Origin: Heterobasidion occidentale
Lineage: Eukaryota; Basidiomycota; Agaricomycetes; Russulales; Bondarzewiaceae
Direction: 5' to 3'
Assembly (NCBI GenBank): GCA_039111635.1
Contig: JBCAQO010000014.1
Span: 1,736,001 to 1,800,000 of the forward strand
DNA length: 64,000 bases
Shown: positions 45,299 through 54,855 of the stretch, one piece after another
Position numbering within the stretch: position 1 is the stretch's first letter
How the letters are laid out: each line of letters starts with the position of its first letter
Notes under the pieces: model-generated
What the model saw: the letters and a program-made list of their open reading frames with translations, nothing else
What the model was told of the DNA's origin: nothing
The model's database searches: none
Position numbers and translations under genes: made by a program

Positions 45299-47601
45299 TT
45301 ATTGGTCTAGTCCATATTGCCAAAGGTCTTTGGCCTCGTTTGCAAGGTCGTTCATAAGCCGTTGAAGCTGATCGCCATTCATTGGATCGTGAGATACAGT
45401 TTGCCCAGTATCTCTGTTGAAAAAGTCCATGAGGTCATCAATGTTGCCAGTGCCATCGCCTAGAAATTGAACATCCTGGTTGTCTTGACACTGTGTTTCA
45501 GTTGCCTCGTCTACATCATATGCGTTAGAAGCATTAAAGGTCAGAAAAGCAATGTCAATTCATACCGTTGAATACTTGATCCTCTCGATGTGCGTCTAAA
45601 ATTGCCTCGATGTTATTCTGTCTATACTCACCATTATCAAGGTTCCATCTCGTGTCAGTGCCATCTTCTTTGCCATCGCCATCGCCATCCTCAGCATCGT
45701 TGTTATCGCTATTGCCATCGCGACAACTAACGGGCTCTGTAAAGCTCCGCGCAGAGTCTGCAGCATCTACAGCGCTCGATTGTCCACCATCCAATGATTT
45801 GCTTGCTACGATCTGTGCTGATTGAATAGCGTCTTTTGAGCGATTCGCAAACAGCTTCCATACTCCGAGTGAGGACCGCCCTAGCACCTCAAAAATGGGG
45901 ATCAAGTCTTTGTTTGAGTCGTATATGCTCCTTGTCTTCGTGTACGTTGACTTGACATACTTGGTTCCAAATACCTTCGGAAAGGCGATGTCCAAACGAA
46001 AGTCAGTATTCGTCTTTTGGGCCTTCAGTGCGTCGATCTTTCGGAACCCACTGATAACATCTATCGCATAGTAGGATCCTGGCCAGGTTCGCTCGCCATG
46101 TCGCCTTGCCTTAGGATCTGCGTTTGGAAAGAGCTCGACACTGGCCTGATATTTATGAGTCTGTTGGTCTGATGGCCCAGAGACGACAGAAGGTGAGGAC
46201 GCAAGGGAAGCGGAATGGGATTGCAGTCTAAATAATGGCTTATCAGGTGTGTCTTCGAGTGTTTCTGCAATGCTGAATAATGAGTTTATATTGGCACGTT
46301 TCCCAACAGATAGCATTGGCCGAATCCGCAAAGATATCTCGTTGTCGGTGTCAATCAGAGGCCCAGGAGATGACAATGTTTGAGAGAGATTAGAAGACTG
46401 TGAAGGAGTGGAGGATTTTGTAAGTGAAGGTGCTGTGACGCTCCGGCGCTGGACAGATCCGAGACTGTTGAAGAAAGAATTCCTTGCAGCCAGGGGAAAA
46501 GAAGTAGATGAATGTCGCATAGAGGAAACAGATTCAGGTGTAAATACACGTTGTCGAAGAGGAGTTCGAGGAGTCAATGACGGTATGGCCGTTTGATTGC
46601 CAGGTGTAGTGCACTGTCTTTTCGAGCTATAATCTTCATCCACTGACACGCAGCGACGCTTTCCTTTGAGCACCACCTGTCCCTGTAGCTTCCCAATCTC
46701 CTCATTCAACCGCGGACAGGCAGCGAGACGTCGCCCATGAATTCCATCCGGCAGAACGCGAAAAAGCAAAACCTCATTTGTCTTCACTATCCGAGTTGTA
46801 TCCAATTGTGGGCAATCCCAACCGTCTCGCTCGACATTGTACAACTCTGCCTGGAATGCCGATTTGGATTGATCCCATCCAAGAGCTTCGACAAGTTCCG
46901 GTATGTTGTTGATTTGCAGATGCGGAAAGGAAGGGACACGAAATGATATTGCTATAGGCTCTTCTCCCTCCTATCAATGAAGTGAGTTTAAGATTGTTTC
47001 GAAAAGGGCTTGCAACGCACCATACACCATATGAGAGCTCGGACGGTATGTTGGTTTCGCATGTTTGCCTCAACAATAAGACGCTTACGCTCAGCCTCTT
47101 CATCCACAGCATTGGCAGCTTCTTGGTGATTCCGCAGCCATCCGTGAGTTGGAGTCTGCCACTGATCGGCAATAGGGAGGGCATATGTTGTGGTTGATCC
47201 GGTATGCTGTGTAGAAGGGTTCGGAACAAGCTCGCTGACCAGCGTCGAAGATGTGGTACTTTGCACTGTTGTCAAATCTGTATCAACAGGTAATGGGTCG
47301 CCAGAAAATGAACTGGAGATGGGATGGGATGTTTGGGATCGAGATCGTAAGCCTCTAGTATGTATCACACTGCCCACGACACCTGAAAGACGATGTGACC
47401 GAACATGACATAATGGACGATCAACACCGTCTGCTAAGGCCTTCCGGGAGCTGTCTCACAACACGTCTTGCATAGTTTGTCAGAACACTCGGTGTGCCCT
47501 TTGGTTCGGCCATTCTTCGTGGAACATCCAACGGTAGCACAATATATACCACCTTTCGGACGTTCCAACGAAGTCAAAGAGGTGGAGCTCGGCGTGGTCA
47601 T
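45299..47601 (-). CDS. Cys-rich putative nuclear protein of unknown function, transposon cargo
   Basis: Unrecognised by name; the layout recalls uncharacterised multicopy Agaricomycete proteins. Start ATG at 47599-47601 (MTTPSSTSLTSLERP). The N-terminal cluster is CATVGCSTKN, HTECSDKLCKTCC, a likely zinc-binding module whose last Cys is completed by an intron beginning GTGAGACAGC. Next come a coiled region (ANAVDEEAERKRLIVEANMR), a folded stretch (SFRVPSFPHLQINNIPELVE), and a long Ser/Pro-rich linker with a KGKRRCVSVDEDYSSKRQ basic patch. A second conserved-looking block follows (RTWPGSYYAIDVISGFRKID, FPKVFGTKYVKSTYTKTRSI, LGVWKLFANRSKD), then an Asp-rich tail. The last exon (about 45299-45510) gives NIDDLMDFFNRDTGQ and ends LWQYGLDQ. 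All frames join without stops. It lies just inside the right end of the KDZ-like element. Confidence 0.7.
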
Positions 47602-47863
47602 ATGATCCGCCAGCGGTAATCCTAGAAAAAAAGAGATGTGATAAGTCTTGACGAATGTCAGTGATTTCAAATTTACGTTACTCGATAAGCTGTCTGGCCA
47701 AAATTGCGCGCTGTCCGTGTGTCTAGAGAGATGATGCACTGCCGAGAAGCCTGAACGTGACAAAGGGGCACAGCGGGGCACACCTCACAGCGCTGGAACT
47801 GAGCAAACTGCAGGTCTATTTAAATGAAAGACAGAAAAGCTACGGATAGAGTCGGAACCCTGG

Positions 47864-48004
47864 GGCTAATAGCCTCGACTCTACAAGACTAATAGTCCGA
47901 GCATGTTTTTTATGACAAGGCTATTAGTCCACACTGGTTTTTGCTGGAGGAGGCTATTAGCCCGAGCGTTTTTCTCCCAGGCTACTATCCCACGGCCAAT
48001 AGCC
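47864..48004. repeat. Right subterminal palindrome array, six copies
   Basis: Eleven-base palindrome-like words at 47864-47874 (GGCTAATAGCC), 47887-47897 (GACTAATAGTC), 47919-47929 (GGCTATTAGTC), 47952-47962 (GGCTATTAGCC), 47980-47990 (GGCTACTATCC) and 47994-48004 (GGCCAATAGCC). Most are followed by CCGAG or CC. The same motif forms the left array. Confidence 0.85.
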
Positions 48005-48010
48005 AAATGT
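47994..48010 (-). repeat. Right terminal inverted repeat, 17 bp
   Basis: The complement reads ACATTTGGCTATTGGCC; partner of 39728-39744 with two mismatches. Confidence 0.75.
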
Positions 48011-48975
48011 GCCAGTTGTTGGACTTTCTCGACCGCGTCGCGTGCGAGCGGTGGCACTATGGCGGCCCAGAATGAACTGCGCAGACCCGCCAAGTTATCG
48101 GCGCGCCTCGTGTTCGCGGTTGCCTTTTTGGGACCGCAGCCGTCGTCGTCGCCGTTGACCCAGTCATCCGCTTTTCAAGATTCAATTGTTCCGAAACCAA
48201 ATGGAGCTCCATCTGTGGATAAATCTGCTCCTCTTTGTCATGCCTACTCCTCTGGATCTAGCTCGTGGAGAGGGCGCTGAGATGCCGTCGCCCGGTCCGC
48301 GCCGCGGGATGGATCACTAAGAGCGGCGGCGGCGCTCGTGAACGGTCCTGTGGCACTGTGGCTTGGAGCGCAGCAGGGCCCCACTCTGTTGAGTGGTGAG
48401 TATAACGGCATGCAACCCACGCGCGTAGCGCTCGCCCTCGGATCTGATGAGAGCCCCAGGGCAGTTTGCGCAGAACTTCCCGTCTGGACCATCGGTCTCG
48501 TTGATCAATGGTCGGTCAACTCGGCAGGTACGCCCTCGTCTTCGAGGAGTTTAGATGGAGTGAGTAACATATTCATGTCATTTTGCGGTTCCCCGATCTG
48601 ATGACAGCGGCACTGCCAGGCGGAGGCCCTGATCCGATCTGCCCCGCAGATGGCTGGCTTTGTGTCGAGAGACATGTCGACGCCGCTCCCGGACACCAAT
48701 CCCTCTGGTCTCGCTGGCCACCGCGCTGTTTGAGCGAGTCTGCGGAACCCATGTCGTTCTTGCTGCGACCCCGGAGACTCCGAAGACGCGTGGGAGCGAC
48801 TGATTGATCAAGTTTGCTCCCTCTCGGAGCGCCAGATCTGCTTCTGCCACTTACCACATCGTGTCTCGCTCGATGCAAGCATCTCCCCGGCATCAAAGGC
48901 GCGCATCGAGCTCTGCGACAACCGGGTTGATTTCCAGGCAAGCCTACGGGCCATCGTGGACGTGAGGTGCTCCCC
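48011..48975 (+). other. Unresolved coding-like sequence, possibly a broken gene
   Basis: Protein-like segments appear in different plus frames: MAAQNELRRPAKLSARLVFA (from 48058), LGRYALVFEEFRW (near 48510-48560), LFERVCGTHVVLAATP (near 48733) and SEDAWERLIDQVCSLSERQ followed by CDNRVDFQASLRAIVDVR (48775-48970). GT..AG joins can connect some of them, but not all. I recognise no family. It could be a multi-exon gene or a pseudogene abutting the right end of the KDZ-like element. Confidence 0.3.
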
Positions 48976-49106
48976 AGCTCGTCACGCTTTCCTCCCTGCT
49001 GGGTGCCGTGACGTTACATGCACTCGTAATTCTGTGCGCACCGCCTCGGGGTGCTTAAATACTCTTCTTCGCGGCTTGCATTCGTTCTTCCTTCATCTTC
49101 GCTTCC

Positions 49107-49806
49107 ATGACCTGCGCACTCTATCTGGCCTTGGCCTCCTCCTCGTCATCGTTCTCAGTGTTCCCCCTGCCGCTGCACTTCCGAGCCATACCCACCTTCG
49201 CCGCATCACTGAGCAATCGGAAAGCACGTCCATTAGTACCACCACGATCATCGGCATCGTCGTCTGCGCTCGTAAGCATCGCCCTCCACTCTCGTCTCGC
49301 CCCTCAAAGCTGACCGGTCTCGACGACCTCTCTGGCCGTCAAACGCCCCCCCAGTCTCGTTCATGATCCTCGTTTCCACCTTCCTCTGTTTCGGCCGCGT
49401 GAGGAACGCGACGGTCTGGTTGTGCACGGACATCCGCCCTGCGCTCCGCCGAGGTGAGTGTCGCGCCCCCGATCCATCACAAGATCTCGCTGACGCACGT
49501 CTTTCCACGCGCCCCGTCGTGATCGACGCAGAGATGCGTGCGCTCTGGAAGCGTCTGGTGGGCCTCTGCCGCCGCCCGCCCCGTGCCGCCTCTGCCGCTG
49601 CCGCACACGGGCGCGGCGACGGTCGGCGTCCGCACGTCCTCCCTCCCATCGCCACCGCCCACTCGGCACTACGCGTCGCCGCGGGCCCTCGCGCCCCGCC
49701 GCACACGACGGCGACGCGCGAAGCGCACCTCCCCAAGCCCCCGCATGCTCACGTCGGCGCCGCCGCCGATGCCGATGCCTTGCAGCAGAGCAGGGTCGAG
49801 GGTTGA
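49107..49806 (+). CDS. Small single-pass membrane protein; no in-frame ATG seen
   Basis: Three exons: to 49271, 49355-49453 and 49532-49806 (stop 49804-49806). The reading frame begins with a signal-peptide-like run, LSGLGLLLVIVLSVPPAAALP, then SISTTTIIGIVVCA, which exon 2 continues as LSFMILVSTFLCFGRVR to make one transmembrane helix. The intron is phase 1. A short cytosolic tail rich in Arg, Ala and His follows. The only nearby ATG (49107) is out of this frame; a CTG at 49112 is in frame. From that CTG the first exon is exactly 160 nt, the same as in the related gene at 51327. Either the start was lost, a near-cognate codon is used, or an upstream exon was missed. Confidence 0.45.
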
Positions 49807-51326
49807 TGCCCCGCACTCGTGCGCTGTGACTAGGACCGGGACCGACACACGGACACACGGATACACAAACACGGAGGCCTAGTCAGGACTGCGCAGCACA
49901 GCGTGAGTACGGCGAGGCGGTGCGCACTCAGGGTGCCGATTGTTGTTGTCGCCCGCTCCCGCCGATCGACAGACGACGAGGACGACCAAGGAGGTGATGA
50001 GCAGACTGATGCGGAGGAGAATTGCTGCTCCCGATGTTGATTGTTGATTGCAGCCCACCCCCATCCTATCATGTCACCCTCTTGTCTTGTCTGTGATCGC
50101 ATCTTGTGCCTTCCCATCGCACCCTCCCCTCCTCCTCCCCGCACACACCTACCCACACCCACAATGAGCCTTCTATCCCTTCCCTTTCAATTCTGCGCTC
50201 GCCGTGCTTCCCTTTACTTTCATTTGCGTTCTTCTTTGCTTCCGTATCTCCCGGATCTCATTTACGTTATACCCTATCTGCGTTCAAACCTGCGTCGTTC
50301 ATCACTTTGCTTTCGCGTCCCCAATGGCAGTTTTCTTTGGCTTAAGCCTTTTTAGTTTTGCGTGTGGCGAGAAGCGCGATGACCAGAACTGAGCTACCGC
50401 AGCGTTGCTGCACATCCGCCTCTCGAGGGATCTCGTTTGTCATCCGAACAGCCGCCACGTCTATTCTGGGAGTTGCGGGGCAGTGACTCTCCCTTGGCGT
50501 TCTGTCGAGCGGCCATCGATCAAGACTCGACGAGAATAGATCCACGAATATTCTTAAGCACGGCGCTCATCTGATAACATGCTGTGGCATCTTGGGCTGG
50601 CGTGGCCACGGTCTCAGCCGCACAACAACCGACGAGCGCTTTCGCGCTTTGCGCCCTCTCGCACCTGCGTGGTAACCGAGAAGGCGCGAAGATATGCAGC
50701 GCGCCGTCGACCACCATGCGGCGCGGACACTCATCCGGTCTGAGTGCTCGAATATGCGGTGCGGGCCCGCGGTTCTGTGGCCAAGGACCCCACGCCCGCC
50801 GAATCCCTCTACGAGCTGCTTCTCCGGTTGCTTGTCCCCGGGTTGCTTCTCTCTCAAAGTCGTCCAGTTTCCCCTTGATGCGCTGAGCGGCTGAGCTCAG
50901 CCTCGTCCGTAGACCGCTATGACCTTTACGGCCACGAAGAGAACGGACTATGTGTGCATCCACAGGATCCGATAGACACCGACGAGCACGCCCCGATATC
51001 GACGCTTCGAAGCCATGACCTGCGAGCGGAACATGGTACACGCAAAATGGAGGAGGGAACGTTTTTCTGTAGAAGTTGACGTGACATGACACGTGCTAGG
51101 TCTTCCCCACTACAAGGTCTCGCCGCAGCCACTTGCCACCTGGTGCGTGGCTCGGTGAAGGCTGTGGCGACGGATCCTGGCGGCTTAGTTGGCTGTGTCG
51201 CTCGCAGAAAAAGACAGCTTGTCATGTGTGGTGCGTTGTGGTTCGAAGAACGTTGCAAGGGCAAGATTGCATATATAACGGAGCGTGTCCTGTATACCCT
51301 GCTGCCCTACATCACGTACCTGCAAA
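49807..51326. other. Intergenic, no convincing gene
   Basis: About 1.5 kb. Pyrimidine-rich plus strand at 50090-50330 gives short frames (for example from 50164) that lack any motif. Minus-strand frames at 50520-51092 are also unconvincing. A TATA-like GCATATATAACG lies at 51267-51278, about 50 bp upstream of the next start codon. Confidence 0.4.
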
Positions 51327-51935
51327 ATGACTTTGGCATACCTTGCTCTTTGCATCCTCCTCATTTCCGTCCCAGAAACCACCGCCATTTCCCACGCCCC
51401 GATATGCTGCCCCGTTGCTCCCCGTGACGACGCCTCGCAAGGTGGCATCACTAAGAGCACTATTGTGGATATGATCATCGCTGTTGGTACGACCTTCAAT
51501 GTCGAATCGTACTGTCGACATGCTCACCTTTGTTGAACCCAGTTCTTTTTGTTGTCGTGATCGTCACTTTTATGTGGTTGGACTGGGTGTGTCGCGTCAT
51601 ACACCGGATGGTCAGTCTCGAGCGCCGTCTGCGACTGGGTAAGAAACATGTTCTGCATACGACGGCTGCACCTTCGATATGTCATCATTGACGGCCGTGC
51701 ACGCAGAAATACGGAACCTGCTGACCCTCGTTCGTGGTATTGCAGCCAACGGTTTTTGACCCCAGGCGGAATCCGCCGACCCGCGAGTCAGAACGGCGAC
51801 GCAGTTGGTCCTTCCATAAACGAGAGGGTCCAGGCATCCCGCCTGAGCTTCCAGAGCAGCGAGCCGGCGGATGATTTGGACGCATCGCTTCTCGAGCATA
51901 GCCTATATGAGAATGATCGCATCGACTCTCCTTGA
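51327..51935 (+). CDS. Small single-pass membrane protein with signal peptide, TM split by a phase-1 intron
   Basis: No named family recognised. ATG 51327 starts a clean signal peptide (MTLAYLALCILLISVPETTA). A short extracellular part with a CC pair follows, then the transmembrane helix TIVDMIIAV, which exon 2 continues as VLFVVVIVTFMWLDWVCR. The intron is phase 1 after 51486; exon 1 is 160 nt. A basic stretch HRMVSLERRLRL follows. The tail can be joined by an acceptor before 51770 to give GGIRRPASQNGDAVG and an acidic end, HSLYENDRIDSP, with stop at 51933-51935. An alternative third exon would end the protein earlier, at ANGF. A TATA-like element sits about 50 bp upstream. Confidence 0.6.
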
Positions 51936-52971
51936 ATGTCAGGACCTAGCGCTTGATAAAATTTTCATCATCAGGCATCATGTGAAGAGATCTGTAGCCT
52001 AATTCTACCTTGTATATCATTGTTTTCATCAAGGCGATACTGACGGCAGTGGGAGCCTTGGCGCAATAGGAAGTATTTGAATGGAAGACCCGCAAGGGCT
52101 CTGTCATGGGCAGGCCTCCGGTGACATATTTGGTCCCAGTGGCTGTATATTTCTTGGGATGAGCGTATGCGATTCGGGCCTCCTGCTTCATTCCATAAAA
52201 CCATATTCATTCCTCAGCTGAGTATCAAACTCAGAAAATGAGATCGTCTCGACGTACCATTTTCGCGTCGCTAACAACCGTTTCTTCGAGTAAAATAACA
52301 CTGATATCGAGCCGCTGTCCTCTCAGAAAAGTGTTCAGCAATTCGTGACACGATCTGAAGATATGTCGAATGTATGGAGCTCGCCTAAATCGACGCAGGG
52401 TTAGATATTCCTGTTTTCGAAATTTATTTCGCCATTTTACTGGTGGCAAGGAGCAAGCATGGTTGACTCACTGTGTCTGGTTGAACCACATATAACCCGT
52501 ATATTAGGAGCTTCCTGCTAGACAGCCTTTGGATCATTAGAGGAATCTGTGAGCTCAAAATCGTGTTGCTTTGTATAAACAGCACTCGACGCACGCACGT
52601 CACATACACCGCAGATGGGCGATCGTGGTGGCTTTGAAATCGTCGCGCGACGGAAGCGGAATGAGCACGCAAGGAGAATATGGTATGTATATTGAAGAGA
52701 AATGAACCGAAATTAAAGAACAACATGTGGCGAAGTTCCAACAAACGAGTAAGTGCCACTAAAGTGCTAGCGATTGAGTGAAGAACGATGGCGCCTATAG
52801 TGATCCTAGCAGACTGCTCGAGCAGAGATTCGCAGACCAGCAGCAAAAAGGCTCCAGTCTTGTACACGAGGAAAACCGAGCATCAAGAGTCAGGAACGCC
52901 CAAGCTTGATAGTCTTGCTCAATGCAAGAATCGAGCGCTCAAGATTGTCCGTTCGGGCCCAGTTTTCCGCC
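51936..52971. other. Intergenic, no convincing gene
   Basis: About 1 kb. A minus frame at 52424-52867 contains hydrophobic stretches, but it overlaps the region just downstream of the coiled-coil gene and has no recognisable pattern. Confidence 0.4.
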
Positions 52972-53528
52972 TTCAGAGTCGTGTTTTCATCTTTAATTCT
53001 GCAAAGCCGCTGTCGAGCTGCTCTGGGAGTCCCGATGTGGTGAGCTTGACGACGGCCACGTCGGTTTTGAGCCCTCCGACAGTACCCTTGAGCCCTGCGA
53101 TATCGGCCTTGAGCTCCGCCACGTCGTTTCTGATCTCAGTCAAAAGTTGTTCAATCCTAAGGAGCGAGTCTGATGAATTTCCTGGCGCTGGAATGTCTCA
53201 GCGTAAGTTGGAGTAAATATGCGTGCATGATGCAGACAGCCTACCTGGTTCGACTGCCACATAAGCATTGAGGAGCTTGTGTTGATAAACGAGGACTTTC
53301 GCTACATCTTCTTCACTAGCAAAGGGCGGCTTCCTAAAGGCTGTTTCGAAACAATTCAGTCCCGAAAATTCACTGCGATTGTGGAGTGGCACTCACTGTG
53401 ACTGTTATCAACGTCTTTCTGCCACATCTTTGCACGGTAGATGTCCTTCAGGAGCGGTGGGTCGTGAGCTTCCTGTGGAGGATTTATACCCAGGTTCGGC
53501 GTGAGCTGAGGAGGTTGGATGGCTACCA
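52972..53528 (-). CDS. Small coiled-coil protein, uncharacterised
   Basis: Not recognised. Start ATG at 53526-53528 (MVAIQPPQLTPNLGINPPQE). Exon 1 runs through KDIYRAKMWQKDVDNSH, and exon 2 begins TFRKPPFASEEDVAKVLVYQ and ends HKLLNAYVAVEP. Exon 3 gives APGNSSDSLLRIEQLLTEI followed by repeated seven-residue units (NDVAELK, ADIAGLK, GTVGGLK, TDVAVVK), a clear short coiled coil. Stop at 52972-52974 after KMKTRL. About 150 residues. Joins are GT..AG with matching phases. The heptad array suggests self-association, but no partner is apparent. Confidence 0.6.
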
Positions 53529-54855
53529 TTCCGAATAGTGGATCAGAATCAAGACAGAGAAAAGAGCAAGTGTTGAACGAACTTGTGGCCGCATGACGGA
53601 CCCAGATGGCTGAGCGGAGCTAGAAGTCGGAAGTGTTTTCGGGATATGATTGCTACCATAAACTGCCCTTACTTAGGATATTTTGTGGCTCAAGTGTATT
53701 TCCCCAAAAACCGTAGAAAATATACCAAGTTCCCCGCTTTTCTATCCTCTCACACCTACAATTCGACACCGTCTCAGTTTCGTGAGATAGGCACTCGGTA
53801 TTCAGCGCCAAGGGTGAGCCAGACGGCGACAGTAGTCAGTGGCCAATAATCCGTTGCTGACTACCCAATCTCATCACGCTAGGATTTGCATCCCTATTCT
53901 CCGACAAAGAACGCATCTAACCTACCAAAAAATCTTATTCCTTCGGTCTCCTCGGCGAGGTGCCATCAGCGCCTTTGTCGGCTTCCTGCAACGTTGGCGC
54001 CAGACATACTCGCGGGCGATGACCTTTCATTCACGGACGCAAATTGACCCGATGACGCCTCTCCCACACGCCAATGGTCGATCACCACAAGATGGGTTGC
54101 TCGTAGCTGCGCGCCACAGCTCGCAGGGTCATTCACGCCCACTATATGCGCCTTCTTGGCAATGGAATAACACTGGCACAGCTCCGAGGGTCTTATAGTC
54201 CTGAAGCTCAAGCAGTGCCTCGCGGGCCCGGTCAGGGCCGTCAACAAAACCGACTTCCACAAGCAGCGCGGAGCGCGTTACCACAACGGCGTTCCCGGTA
54301 GCAATCCAAAGATCGCATCGCATCGTTCGCGCTCTTTGCCAAACATAAACGCGAACGTTTAGAGTTCGTCGTCCCCGCCGTTGAAGACGTTCCAGCCCAA
54401 CCCTGCAGCATATGGGGAAGTGATGTCGCACGGCGCCTAGATAACGTTACGATCGTGGGGCTCCGCGCGCGAACGCCGCGCGCTTGAAGCGCACCGTGCT
54501 CACCCACGCTCTCTCAGACATGGGAGCCTCCATGCCCATCTTCAGCCCTCCGTCTTCCACGCATACTGGGCTTCATTGATAGGAGGCAGAAGGAGAGAGA
54601 GCATTCAAATGTTCGCCACGCCTCCCAAGATATAGATATCCCTCCAACCAAATAGTCTCTGTCCACATGGTTCGAATCATGGGTAAAGCGGACCTATCGT
54701 ACTCCTCTCGATACATTCTAGTAGTCAACTTGGAAGTTCCTCCGTAAACAACGGAAGCGAAACGAACATACAGAGGGGGGCGACGAAACGAGAATCAGAT
54801 CCAACACTGCGATCGTGATCACGACAAACAAACACGGACCCACGCATCCCGCCCG
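53529..54855. other. Intergenic, no convincing gene
   Basis: About 1.3 kb with short frames on both strands (for example the minus frame at 54129-54431), but no recognisable protein and no splice chain. Next to 54856 it should contain the 3' UTR of the thioredoxin reductase gene. Confidence 0.4.

Larger units (their letters stand above)
39728..48010. mobile_element. KDZ-related composite DNA transposon with inverted ends, about 8.3 kb
   Basis: Seen: the left end ACATCAGGCTATTGGCC (39728-39744) is matched in inverse by 47994-48010, whose complement reads ACATTTGGCTATTGGCC; 15 of 17 bases agree. Just inside each end lies an array of palindromic GGCTAWTAGCC-like words, four on the left and six on the right. 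Between them are a CxC5/CxC6 KDZ-type gene (plus), a broken HSF-type gene (minus) and a Cys-rich gene (minus). Known: KDZ elements are widespread in basidiomycetes and carry accessory genes. Inferred: this is one unit, possibly mobile. I could not find a clear target-site duplication, so the exact borders may be off by some bases. Confidence 0.7.

Noticed and set aside
39716..48022. Target-site duplication flanking the KDZ-like element
   Set aside because: I compared 8-10 bases on each side for several possible borders (for example TAGCTGGA against GCCAGTTG) and found no convincing match; borders may be shifted or the duplication eroded.
50161..50355. Plus frame starting MSLLSLPFQFC
   Set aside because: Lies in a pyrimidine-rich run that makes Leu/Ser/Pro-rich frames by chance; no partner exons.
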